A DNA stretch of 64,000 nt, taken from assembly GCA_028023455.1 (NCBI GenBank), contig JAQFVV010000447.1, positions 372,001-436,000 on the forward strand, read 5' to 3'. The notes under the pieces are model-generated. The model was given only the letters and a program-made list of their open reading frames with translations. It made no database searches and had not been told where the DNA came from. The stretch is from Epiperipatus broadwayi. Its lineage: Eukaryota > Onychophora > Udeonychophora > Euonychophora > Peripatidae. The number at the start of each line of letters is the position of its first letter. Within the stretch, counting starts at the first letter, position 1. The translations under genes were made by a program, and so were the position numbers. Below are positions 1-10,345 of this stretch, one piece after another.

Positions 1-395
1 GAACAAAAATCTCATATAGAGTGCTAACTGTTACCTCTGTGCTGGTATTTTTCACTATTTTATATTTGTCCCACCCTGAATATGAGTTGACTATAACTAG
101 AAATAAATGGCCTTTGAATGGACCGCAGTGGTCTATATGGATTCGTTGCCATGGGTTGTCTGCTTTTGGCCATGTTTCAAAAGTCAATGGGTGTGCCTTA
201 GCGCACTGTTGGCAGTTCTCACATTTCTTTCTATATCTTTCTATATCTACATTGATGTTTAGCCACCATATGACCCTACGAGCTAGGGCTTTTGCTCTCA
301 CAATGCCCAGATGTCCCTCATGAAGCAAGTTTAATATTTGTTGTCTCCCCACCACAGGTATCAGCACTTGGTCGCTCCTCAAAATGCATCCTTTA
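1..395 (-). pseudogene. gypsy integrase fragment (H2C2 zinc domain and start of catalytic core)
   Basis: The minus strand encodes a stretch with the HHCC zinc-binding pattern (LLHEGHLGI ... ARRVIWWL ... KKCENCQQC), followed by the start of the integrase core (RIHIDHCGPFKG, LFLVIVNSYSGW). The D of HIDHCGPF fits the first residue of the D,D-35-E triad; the other catalytic residues would be beyond the left edge. Integrase inserts the element cDNA into host DNA. The frame is open through this stretch to position 1. The identification rests on order and motifs. Completeness cannot be judged because the window cuts it. Confidence 0.8.
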
Positions 396-1115
396 CATAC
401 GGATAGCTGTTCACGGGCATTCCATAATTGTTTGTGGAAAAAACTTGGACGTTTGTTTGGCCATCCTCCTCTTATCTTATTTATTATCCACTGATAGCCA
501 TCATCTTCTGTCCATCGAGCTACAAATTTTGCTATTTAGGTTTTGCTTTTGAAGTACATCTATATAATTTATTTCTTTTTCTAATATTGCTGCTTCATCA
601 AGATCAGGCATGCGTGAGAATGCGTCTGTGTGCCCAATTTGTTTTCCTTTTTTGTATTGCAGACCGTAATCATAGCCCGCGAGAATATTAAGCCAACGTA
701 ACATTCGGGGGCTTAAATGATCAGGTGTATGTTTATTTCCGAATATTTCCAGCAGTGGTTTGTGATCAGTTATAATAGTAAATTTCCTCCCAGATATTGG
801 TGGAATTTTTTCACTCCGAACAAAATTGCGAGCGCTTCCTTGTCCAATTGGCTATAGTTTTTTTCCTGCCTTGGACAATGCATGTGAAGCATATGCTATA
901 GGTCACTCTTCTGACTGGGCTGGGTGAGTTAGTACTGCCCCGACCTCAAATTCAGATGTGTCAGTGGTCAACATAATTTCCAGATCACTGTTATAATGTA
1001 CTAATAATTTCTCTGAAGCAAGTAGCGCTTTAGTGCAAATAAATGCTGTTTCTTCTTGCTCGTTCCATTTCCATTTCTGGTTTTTCCTCAGTAGATTATA
1101 TAAAGGAGTGGCCAC
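396..1115 (-). pseudogene. gypsy RNase H domain and tether to integrase
   Basis: Minus-strand pieces read, in order, a WNEQEETAFICTKALLAS segment with LTTDTSEFEVGAVL (the RNase H start following RT), then TDHKPLLEIFGNKHTPDHL, then MLRWLNILAGYDYGLQYKKG and GHTDAFSRMP. This is the usual Ty3/gypsy RNase H order, ending in a DALSR-like motif. The part near 396-500 reads as the spacer leading into integrase (WTEDDGYQWIINKI). At least two frames are used, so the domain is broken. RNase H removes the RNA strand during cDNA synthesis. A homologous spacer is present at about 41760-41930. Confidence 0.75.
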
Positions 1116-2031
1116 ATGGGCTTTTCCTTTTAAAAAAAAGTTTCAAAAAAATTCACCAAGCCTAGGAAAGCTTGTAGTTGCTTCACGTTTGTGGGTCTTG
1201 GTGCTTCTGCTACTGATTTAGCCTTTTCAGGGAAGGGGGTGTGCCGCCTCTCGATATAATGTGGTCCAGGAATTTAATTTCCTTAGTTTTCCAAATGCAT
1301 TTTTCAGTATTCAGCTTTGCGCCAAACTCATTTAGCCATTCCCATATCTTATCTACTCGGTTTCTAAGTTCTTTGTCTGTGGTCACTGTTATGAGGATGT
1401 GTCAAAATATGGTATGACTCCATCTAATCCATTGAGGAGAGTTTCGATTTTCGACTGAAATATGCTAGGGGCCGATGTTATTCTGAATGGTAGTCTTTTA
1501 CATTTGTATAGCCCAAGATGCGTAGTAATTGTCAGTATTCTGGACCCTTCCTCTGTAACTGGTATTTGATGGAATGCAGCGTTAAGGTCTAACTTCGCAA
1601 AGAAAGATTTTTGCAATGAAGCGATAATTTACAGGGTATGCACTCTTGTTTAATGCTTTATTTACAGTTACCCTGTAATCCCCACACAAGTGTATCTGAC
1701 CGTTAGGTTTAGTTATGATTACTACTGGGGTGGCCCAATCTGACTTTTCCTCGGGTTCCAACACCCCTTTCTTGACAAGGTCGTCAATTTCTTTTTCTAC
1801 TTTTACTTTCTGAGTGAACGGTACCTTTCTAGGTTTGCAAATTATGGATAGCACTGATGTGTTCATTTCTAACGATATTGGCTCAGTTTTAATAATTCCC
1901 GGCTCCCCATTAAATAAATTTGGAAATTTATTTTCCATTTCTTTTTCCAACTCGACATTTTGTACGAATGTCAATCTAATCCCTAATTTATTAAACCACT
2001 CACGGCCATATATATAATGGTAAATTGACAA
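1116..2031 (-). pseudogene. gypsy reverse transcriptase, frameshifted
   Basis: The frame at 1582-2031 contains the connector after protease and the RT entry motifs (VKKGVLEPEEKSDWATPVV, KPNGQIHLCGDYR). The frame at 1389-1616 continues with FFAKLDLNAAFHQIPV, LGLYKCKRLPF and SAPSIFQS, which are the palm and thumb blocks of gypsy RT. The catalytic YxDD block is not intact: the frame ends as VIPYFDTSS, so the metal-binding aspartates are lost to a deletion or frameshift. Downstream to 1116 only scattered thumb-like sequence remains. The enzyme would be inactive. Confidence 0.82.
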
Positions 2032-2290
2032 TTTTACCCTCTACTCTATTTACTGGAGCTTTAACCACACCCTTTATTTTAATAGCATTGCCATTTACGT
2101 CTAACGCTTTCATGTCAGTTTTTATTATTTCAGGTTTTTGCTTACAATTTTCTGTAATGGTCTGCCAATCATGTAGTGAAATTAGGGTTATACCGCTCCC
2201 ACTGTCCGCTTCCATGTCTATAGGGCGATCGTATATTTTAACTTTTATAATTATTTTCTCATTAAGACTGGTTGCTGTATTGTTAATCAT
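2000..2290 (-). pseudogene. gypsy aspartic protease-like domain
   Basis: A 96-residue minus-strand frame contains MEADSGSGITLISL, which corresponds to the DTGS active-site block of retropepsins with S in place of T, followed by a strand-rich segment (KALDVNGNAIKIKGVV, VEGKIVNLPLYI). It sits between the gag zinc knuckles and the RT, exactly where a gypsy protease belongs. The active form would be a homodimer that cuts Gag-Pol. It overlaps the RT frame by about 30 bases in another frame. The following RT frame is broken. Confidence 0.7.
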
Positions 2291-2703
2291 TGTAAACTGT
2301 TTTTCTTTTCCCTGTAATTTATGGTTAGAACTGTTTCTTGTGTGTAGTGTTTCATTTTGTTCTCTTCAACACATGTTTTGCCTATGCCCTTTCTTATTAC
2401 ATAATTTACATTGTTCGCATCTAAAATAGCAATCAGTGGCTTTATGCCCTTTTTCTCCACAACAAAAACAGATAACAGGGTTTCTACTATTACTGCCATT
2501 ACTTTCATTATTTTCTGTGGATTTCTGTTCCACTGTTTTGAAAGTTTTGTAAACTTCGGTCTGCTTATTTCCCCCATTATTCAATTCTGCATATTTTTTT
2601 GACTGTTCCAAGATGAGCTCGTAGGCTTTGCTGCGTTTGATTGCCTCCATGTAATCGAGATTTGTTACTGACAGTAGCTGTTGCCGTAAGATGTTGCTGT
2701 TTG
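2287..2703 (-). pseudogene. gag C-terminal part with two zinc knuckles
   Basis: The minus-strand frame has two CX2CX4HX4C knuckles: CFCCGEKGHKATDC and CKLCNKKGHRQNMC. These are the nucleic-acid-binding fingers of a Gag nucleocapsid. Upstream is a charged helix-like stretch (MEAIKRSKAYELILEQ). The higher-coordinate end abuts the N gap at 2704, so the link to the capsid part is not sequenced reliably. Confidence 0.82.
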
Positions 2704-3203
2704 NNNNNNNNNNNNNNNNNNNNNNNNNNNNNNNNNNNNNNNNNNNNNNNNNNNNNNNNNNNNNNNNNNNNNNNNNNNNNNNNNNNNNNNNNNNNNNNNN
2801 NNNNNNNNNNNNNNNNNNNNNNNNNNNNNNNNNNNNNNNNNNNNNNNNNNNNNNNNNNNNNNNNNNNNNNNNNNNNNNNNNNNNNNNNNNNNNNNNNNNN
2901 NNNNNNNNNNNNNNNNNNNNNNNNNNNNNNNNNNNNNNNNNNNNNNNNNNNNNNNNNNNNNNNNNNNNNNNNNNNNNNNNNNNNNNNNNNNNNNNNNNNN
3001 NNNNNNNNNNNNNNNNNNNNNNNNNNNNNNNNNNNNNNNNNNNNNNNNNNNNNNNNNNNNNNNNNNNNNNNNNNNNNNNNNNNNNNNNNNNNNNNNNNNN
3101 NNNNNNNNNNNNNNNNNNNNNNNNNNNNNNNNNNNNNNNNNNNNNNNNNNNNNNNNNNNNNNNNNNNNNNNNNNNNNNNNNNNNNNNNNNNNNNNNNNNN
3201 NNN
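2704..3203. other. assembly gap of exactly 500 N
   Basis: Unsequenced bases inside gag. About 37 bases immediately left (2665-2701) and immediately right (3204-3240) of the gap are the same sequence in the same direction with one mismatch. This is the pattern left when two overlapping contig ends were joined with a placeholder gap, so the real gap may be zero or negative. Confidence 0.98.
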
Positions 3204-3648
3204 TTACTGACAGTAGCTGTTGCTGTAAGATGTTGCTGTTCAAGGAGAGCTTCGACTAAGTAAGAACCATACATGCAGTCTTTAGCTAACTAACACTCAC
3301 AGTGCACAATCAAAATCCTTAATCATTTCATTTCTAGCTTGCAGATGATTAGCGGAACTGTAATCTACCAACACGACGTGAAGGAGTGGGGTTAAAATAA
3401 TTACACAATTGCTCTTTGAAGTCACTGTACAAGCATTGTTCAGGGGTTAAAGGTACTACTAACCGATTTGCGGTTTCTATAACCACTTTACCCGCGAAAC
3501 ATAATACTGTGGCTATTTTATACTTATCGTCTTCGACTCTATTAATAAAAAGATACTTTTCTATGTGTTCAGCATACAACGGCCAACTGCTTGTCTCGTT
3601 TATGTCGAATTCGCCAATGGCCATATGCAATTTATCCATTATACCCAA
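3204..3648 (-). pseudogene. gag N-terminal part
   Basis: A 99-residue minus-strand frame (3349-3648) begins MGIMDKLHMAIGEFDINET and includes SSWPLYAEHIEKYLFIN and FKEQLCNYFNP. This resembles retrotransposon capsid N-terminal regions of the type WxxYxxRLxxYF...LL..GxxxY followed by L...Y.P. The frame is closed at 3349 and the sequence between there and the N gap is in a different frame, so gag is broken as assembled. Placement between the primer-binding site and the zinc knuckles supports the call. Confidence 0.68.
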
Positions 3649-3730
3649 ATATTGTACTTAAAAAAATTTCTGCTTTATGTAAATGGTGAATAACTGCAAT
3701 TTTAATACACCCTACTCTAGCTTTACTAGG

Positions 3731-3752
3731 TTCGAACTCTTGACTGTGCCAA
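3731..3752 (-). other. putative tRNA primer-binding site
   Basis: Next to the LTR, the minus strand reads TGGCACAGTCAAGAGTTC. The complement looks like a tRNA 3' end: a T-loop-like TTCGAAC, then stem bases, then CCA. The tRNA identity cannot be named from this alone. Confidence 0.6.
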
Positions 3753-3753
3753 A

Positions 3754-4565
3754 TGTTATATCCGCCAGTTATAATACTCACTGGCAAACAATCTATGCAG
3801 TACGCTAACCCTTGCCCTGACTATATATGCATACAATAATTTTATCACAAAGACTAACGCCGGTGGAATAAGAAAAAGAGATTTAATTGTAATACACTAA
3901 TATATACATATTTACTGTAATACAATAAAACAATCATAATCTATTTATATTAACAAACCCAAAGGTATACAAAAATAATAATGAAGATCTATGCGACCTA
4001 CTTTATAGTCCCTATGCTGACTCTTGGATGTCCGGAGGCCAGCTGTCTGCTCTGGGGCTACCATGCTAAATAAGCTACATTCAGCACCTTTCCCAGTTCA
4101 TCTGCATCGGTAGAGCTCCCAGTTTTAAGTGTACAATGCTTTATACTTTTACTCATTTTTTCAGACCTGATTTTCTGGATTTGATTGGTCAAATCTTGTC
4201 TGTCCTAGTTGGATCAATCCCTCCCAGTTTACCTTTTGGCTTAAGTTTTACATTGATTGATTACCCTTTGCAGTTCGATTGCTTTTTAATTAATCATCTT
4301 GTTTATCTGCAAAGTTCCTTCATTAATTAACCTTCCTTTCTAAAAGGATTTGTTTACATGTTGTTTTAAAAAATAACACAGCTATTAAAGTATAATATTA
4401 TTTTAAATTAACGAAGTATTTTTATCTTCACGTATATATATAACTTACATATGAATATGCGATAAATTATACACATGCATACGTTTAAATATTAAATCCC
4501 TATTTACAATATTTACTATTATTATTTTGTGTGTATGCGTATTTTAATTATACACATACATAACA
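3754..4565 (-). repeat. gypsy 5' LTR, about 812 bp
   Basis: It starts TGTTATATCC on the + strand directly beside the primer-binding site and ends ...ACATAACA at 4565, giving TG...CA termini. A conserved block near 4007 (CCTATGCTGACT, then a GGAGGCCAGC-like stretch) recurs at about 40865 in the second LTR. The second LTR has the same offset from its own start and nearly equal length (813 bp), which supports both borders. Confidence 0.72.
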
Positions 4566-5459
4566 ATCTTATATTGAAATAATACTTTAACATTTTTAAA
4601 TTACACCTTAAGATTTGTTAAGTAAAGTATTTTATTTTCACCTTCATTAGACAAAAACAGTATTTAAGTATAATTAATTTACATTAAAGAATCAGTAATA
4701 TAACACAGTTCAATTTTTTTTTTTTAAACACGGACTGATTTCCTTTAAGCCATGATTAACTTATTACATAATACTATTACATCTGCCTGTATTTGAAATG
4801 TGTTTACATATATATAAAATAAATATATAGCATAAAAAATTATTACAGTAAAACATTTTTACTAGACTAGTAAAGAGAAAAAAGTTAGGAAAATTACACT
4901 TATGATATATATATAGTTAAATATTTAAATGTATTTTATTTAGTTAATACACCAGTACTTAAAGAGTATTAATCTTGATATTAATCGCTGGGAATGCTTA
5001 TATTTATGTATTTTATTATTTGAGTCAGTATTGACAAGACATAAATAGAAAAAATTTCACAAATGTCAATTAAAATAATATAAAGCAATTTAAAATATAG
5101 CTTTAAAAATAATATGGTTGATTAAAAATATTCATGCTTTTTTTCCGGAGTGCTTCAGATAAACGTCTATAAAAGAAATTGTGGTAAAGAGAGAAGGCAG
5201 TCTGTTCTTTTCTCTAAAAAGAGTTTTGTCTTGTGCTTTGGATTGAGAGTATTTCATTTACTTAATAAACCAGTAGTTAAAGTATTAATCTTGATGTATT
5301 ATGTAATATTAATTTCTGCTAATGTTTATATTTATATATAAAAGGTAATAAATGTCCATGAAAAAATAAATAATTTGCAATCTTCTTTTAATTAAAAGGG
5401 ACTTGAACTCAAACTTTCAAACTCTAGTGTTCCACTATCATATTTTTAAAGTTGTACTT
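4566..5459. other. AT-rich non-coding DNA with a weak direct repeat
   Basis: No gene is supported. Segments at about 4950-5015 and 5272-5335 resemble each other (TTAATACACCAGTA against TTAATAAACCAGTA, then AGTATTAATCTTGAT), about 320 bp apart. Confidence 0.5.
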
Positions 5460-6395
5460 ATTTATTAAGCACACAGGAAATATATGTAAATACTTTAGAG
5501 AAAGGCTTTAACATATATCGTATGCATCTTGAATGTTTATAATAATCAAACGATATCTTTATTTGCCGATGGAGGGACCTCTCAAAACTCACCACAAGAT
5601 AGTGACTTTTATAAAGATAAAAGTGGCATCTTATCTTTAACCTAACTTTCCACTTATATAGGCCAATCCGAAGCATCTTGATTTGGGAGTGTGAAGCTGT
5701 TATTCTCTTCACTGTTTAAGTCTACTATTTCCTTTACAAATAAACCTTCATGAAGTCTTGCGATTTACGAGTTAATATTATGATCATTATACTGGAAATA
5801 AGCACACAGGAAGTATATGTAAATACTTTAGAAACAGGTTTTAACCTATATCATATGCACCTTGAATGTTTATAATAATCAAACAATATATTTGCCTCTA
5901 GAGGGACCTCTCAAACCTCATGACAAGATAGTAACTTTTATAAAGATAAGAGCGGTGTCTTATCTTAGATAGTAACTTTTATAAAGATAAGAGCGGTGTC
6001 TTATCTTAGATAGTAACTTTTATAAAGATAAGAGCGGTGTCTTATCTTTAACCTAACTTTCCACTTATATAGGCCAATCTGAGGCATCTTGATTGTAATA
6101 TTAACTCGTAAATTGCAAGATTTTATGAAGGTTAATTTGTAAAGGAAATAGTAGACTTAAACATGGAAGAGAATAACAACTTCATGCTCCCACATCAAGA
6201 TGCTTCAGATTGGCCTATATAAGTGAAAAGTTAGGTTAAAGATAAGACACCACTCTTATCTTTATAAAAGTCACTATTTTGCGTCGAGGTTTGAGAGGTC
6301 TCTCTATCGGCAAATAAAAATATTATTTGACTATTATAAACATTCAAAGTGCATATGATATAGGTTAAAGCCTGTCTCTAAAGTATTATCATATT
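5460..6395. repeat. nested repeat: two direct copies and one inverted copy (family H)
   Basis: Copy 1 (about 5468-5780, +) and copy 2 (about 5796-6095, +) share blocks such as AAGCACACAGGAA, GAGGGACCTCTCAAA, CTTTCCACTTATATAGGCCA and AGGCATCTTGAT. Copy 3 (about 6096-6395) is the same unit inverted, so copies 2 and 3 can fold into a long hairpin. Copy 2 lacks the outer end that copies 1 and 3 share (ACTATTTCCTTTAC and its complement) and carries a 41-bp triplication. No coding sequence is seen. It looks like a fold-back or non-autonomous element that inserted or duplicated next to itself. Confidence 0.85.
5927..6049 (+). repeat. 41-bp tandem repeat, three copies
   Basis: Units at 5927-5967, 5968-6008 and 6009-6049 are essentially identical. 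Each contains an internal inverted pair (AAAGATAAGA ... TCTTATCTT), so every unit could form a small hairpin. Copies 1 and 3 of the surrounding family have one unit each. Confidence 0.95.
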
Positions 6396-6399
6396 TTTA

Positions 6400-6690
6400 G
6401 TGATATGGATGGCTGAAGAGTTGAAAGGTGGAGAAGATTGAAACTTGTCTCTTAAAGTTTGAAGATTTGCTATCTTAATATAAACTGAACACTGATTGTA
6501 TATATGGGTGGGAGACAGTGATCTGGACCAACTGATGAGTGCTGGTTCAGCATGAAATATGTATATTGGAGATCATTTATTTTTCTCACCTGTATGTGAT
6601 CATGTGTATCTGTTGTATAAGATGGAGTGCATAGCTGTAGGGAGCTTGAAAATCTGAGTTCAAATTCCTTCCAATTACATTGTTTAATAT
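6400..6690 (+). repeat. interspersed repeat family D, copy 1
   Basis: About 280 bp shared with 15893-16160, including GGCTGAAGAGTTG, TTTGCTATCTTAATATAAAC, CCAACTGATGAGTG and ATATTGGAGATCATTTAT. The 3' end carries GAGTTCAAATTCC, a weak RNA polymerase III B-box look-alike. This suggests a SINE-like origin, though no matching A box is placed upstream as in a normal SINE head. Confidence 0.7.
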
Positions 6691-7526
6691 AGACAATATA
6701 TTTATATTTGAATATTAAATCTTTTAAATAGTTTTTTTTAACTTTTGGTTATGTGTGTAGATTTTTCAGATACATTTAAAACAGTAATAAAAAAACATCT
6801 TTGAACTCCAAAATATTTTAAATACTGTCAGCATTATTTTCTGTCTTTTTAAGGCAAGGTTGTGCATAATGAAAAGATTACAGCATCATTAAGTTTTCTG
6901 GGAACTTTTAATAAATTTTTTCATGTGATCATTGGAGAAATTTGAAATTTATAGCCACACATTTGGAGTAATATACAGGAATTAGAGTTGGAGCCGACAA
7001 TTGGAGATCCTAAAAAAATTTAAATTATTCACTCATGATTTCTGCTTTACTTAGCAACTATTTCAATTACTGTTTAAGTTTTCTGAGGCTTCACAGTGAC
7101 TTTACTCAAATGCACTATGAGATTTCTATCACTGCAAATCCTTCTCCAATAGCTAATTCTGTTATAGAGATAAATTTAAGAGGAAATGTCTTTATACACA
7201 TATTAGGGTTAGAGTTAGGGTAACTACTTTTGCATTCAATCAGACTATCTGGACAAACGATTTTCTCTCTTTCTATAGTTTTAAGAGCTAGAACCATCTG
7301 GATATTGTACAATGGATGCAATGTCATTCTGGAACATAATGTTTACAATGAGCAAAATGGTTATTTTGTGATATTTTTAAGATTCTAAATTTCATTTCTG
7401 TTTATTATAAACATTATTTATAATAAGGATTATAATATTTCTATAAAAAAATTAAAAAATATTACCATAGATTGCAAAAATGGAGTTTGGATAATTTGGC
7501 TGCTTTCTTTTAAGAAAAAAAAGCAT

Positions 7527-7717
<191 letters not shown>

Positions 7718-8829
7718 GTAACTACTACCTCTAAAAGACATAAGCTGCGGGTTCATATGGACAATATCCATAACCAGAGGGCACTATTAGATTTATCATC
7801 TAGAATTTGTTATTTTTATTTATGATTATTAACATTAAAACATCAGTCCTTGTCGAGGGTTTAACTGCTGATATTAGTATAGAAAGGTCACAATTTACTG
7901 TGATGATAATCATTTATGTCACTAAGATATGGAGATCTAGAGACTTCTAGGAATATTTAGTTGACTGTAGCATATGACAGTATGATAATAATGGTTAATT
8001 AGGAAACCATACTAAAATAAACAAAAATCGGAAATTTATTATAAATTTATTAGTTATATTATAATATATATTACAATTTTTCTTAACTATTGTATTTTAT
8101 AATTAACTTGAATAATGTAAAAACTATTCAATCTATTTACAATATAGAATTACATCAATGGTGCATAATTCTAAAACTTTTGTTATATATAATATTTTGG
8201 TTATGCATATTAAAGTCAAGTTTGCTATGTGCATGCATATATATTGCTTTGGAATTTTATTTAGCAGATGACACTAGCACAGACTTCAATCAATCATTTT
8301 ATAATACTTGCTCTTATAAATACTATACATTTTTAATACTAACAATAATAATAAGTTAGCAGATGACCATATCTAACTCGCAAATATTTGAAATACACAT
8401 TAAAGTATGTTATTATATAAATAATTACTAATTCTAATAAAACTTCACTTCAAAATCTAAAGAATAGATATGTGAATCATCAGTAAACTGTAGGCATGCC
8501 CGGAAGTATATGTATAAGAATAAGGCATGTAACGTTTTGAAAATACTTTACAATCTATGAAAATATCCTTTTTACTATATAAATGCATATGTGACACACA
8601 TATATTGTAATATGACTAATATCCATTTAAAAGTTTTAATTAACAAATCAATAAAGCATAGACACATTCCAGCAATAGCTTCAACAGGCTTCCAATAAAT
8701 TTCTTAATTATCTTTTCTCTCTTTTAAATATTGATCATAATAAAATATTTAAAATCTGATAGCATTTATAGATATTAATCTTGATTAATTCCTGTTAATA
8801 TATATTTTCTAATTTATACTTTATTTGCA

Positions 8830-9335
8830 TTTATAAGTTGGACTATTTCCATAATCTAATATGAGTATCGAATGTCTTTAGAAAAATTTAACTTAATTTT
8901 AAATATTTCAAATACATTCAGCTGTTAGTAATAGCACTTTAAATAGGTTAGTATATGCACAATGTTTCCAATGGTATTATCTCCCCTTTACTTCAGGTGT
9001 TGCTGGCTTGGCCAGTGCTACTACTAGCATGGAAATCGAACCCGGGTGTTGCTGGCCTGACCAGTGATACTACTAGCATGGGAATTGAACATGGACCCTT
9101 ATATTTCTTGAGTATTGAATTTTAAGGTAATGCTCTAACCAACGAAGCCATTTTGCCAAAGTCAACAGTAAGTAGAAATTTATATACTTATCTGTGATGT
9201 TCCTCCTGTTTTCTCCACTTTGTGCTATTACTAACAGTTGAATGTATTTGGAATATTTAAAATAAAGTTAAATTTTTTAAAATACATTCAATACTCATAT
9301 TAGATGATGGAAATAGACCAATTTATAAATACAAT
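8830..9335. mobile_element. TIR element (MITE-like) with a SINE-like insert, family F
   Basis: The left end (about 8830-8942) and right end (about 9220-9335) are long inverted repeats. Both contain GACTATTTCC or its complement, then CTAATATGAGTAT, AAATTTAACTT, AAATACATTCA and GTTAGTAATAGCAC. There is no transposase. Between the arms, the minus strand has a split tRNA-like sequence (GGCTTCGTTGGTTAGAGC as A-box region, TGTTCAATTCCC as B-box region). The arms suggest a non-autonomous DNA transposon of about 500 bp. Confidence 0.78.
8998..9091 (+). repeat. 48-bp tandem duplication inside the family F element
   Basis: Units begin at 8998 and 9046 (GTGTTGCTGGC, then CTACTAGCATGG). They differ at a few positions, so the duplication is not very recent. 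Confidence 0.88.
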
Positions 9336-9521
9336 TAAAACACCATCAGGAAAACATTATACTTTATTTGTTTTACATAAATATCTTTCAAACTTTAATA
9401 ATTTAACTAAGCATTAGGAAAATAATTTCAGTGAGTTAAACTATTGGTTCTTATTAAATGGTTTTAAACAATTAGCTATAGAGTTTAGCCCTCATAATTT
9501 GTTCTTTTTTCAACTCTTAAA

Positions 9522-9640
<119 letters not shown>

Positions 9641-10066
9641 CAATTTAAACTATTAAATATAGCCTACCCAGTGATTGTTAATTCAAAGAGAATAAAAAAA
9701 AATGTTAACCAAAAAAAATGTATAGCAAAATAAATAATAATGTATTTTTAGGTAAAACAAAAAAAATTCATTTTAGAATTTAAATAAAGTTCGTAAATTG
9801 TTTATAAATTAAAATGATTGTGATACAATTAGTTTGGATGAGTGTTTATGCAGCAGTCCAGCAGTGACAGTAAGAACATTTATTTTGCATACTTTTATTT
9901 TTATTTTAAAAGGGTTCTATATTTGAAAAAGTTGATGTTGCAGGAACTCAATTTTTTCATTGTTGAGTCACAATCAGTTGCCCACACACATTTGAAATTT
10001 TTACTTTGTTATCACTGGTTTTTTGCACTTATTTGAAATATACATCATTGATTGTTTTAAGCCAAT

Positions 10067-10345
10067 AAACATCACATGATCACCATTTCTTATGCTTGCA
10101 TATAACTGTTATTTAAACAGGCAAAACTCAATATAGTATTGCATTAGATCCTAAGATCTAGGTGCAGTGCTCTCTGATCCAAGACTCCTCACTGATGAAG
10201 GCCACAAGCCAGAAACAAGTCTGGGGATATTGGATGAGTAGGCACTGGATGAGGATTTTACTCATAAGCCTTCTGGCATTCATTGATTACTCTGGTTGGC
10301 ACCAAGTGGCACTACTGTATGGAGAGTTTTGCCTGTTTTTATCAT
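10067..10345 (+). repeat. family A repeat, copy 1, with hammerhead-like core
   Basis: It starts with AACATCACATGATCACCATT and ends near CTGTATGGAGAGTTTTGCC. The middle carries ATCCTAAGATCTAGGTGCAG, CTGATGA (10192-10198), a GGC/GCC hairpin, GAAAC (10212-10216), and GGATATTGGATGAGTAGGCA. Further copies lie at 44665, 45915, 54798, 57664 and 58086, and degenerate ones at 33340 and 31180. It has no protein-coding capacity. It is a non-autonomous interspersed repeat of unknown mobiliser. Confidence 0.88.

Larger units (their letters stand above)
1..4565 (-). mobile_element. Ty3/gypsy-type LTR retrotransposon, degenerate, truncated by window edge
   Basis: Reading the minus strand from high to low coordinates gives LTR, primer-binding site, gag with two zinc knuckles, aspartic protease, reverse transcriptase, RNase H and integrase, which is the Ty3/gypsy order. 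The integrase runs off the left edge, so the 3' LTR is outside the window. The coding parts lie in several frames with stops between them, so this copy is dead. A 500-N gap lies inside gag. The two CX2CX4HX4C knuckles and the overall order resemble invertebrate gypsy lineages of the Mag kind, but the clade cannot be assigned without a tree. A related second copy lies at 40609-41940 in the same orientation. Confidence 0.88.

Noticed and set aside
5927-6049. CRISPR-like array
   Set aside because: The three 41-bp units are directly contiguous with no spacers, in a eukaryotic repeat.
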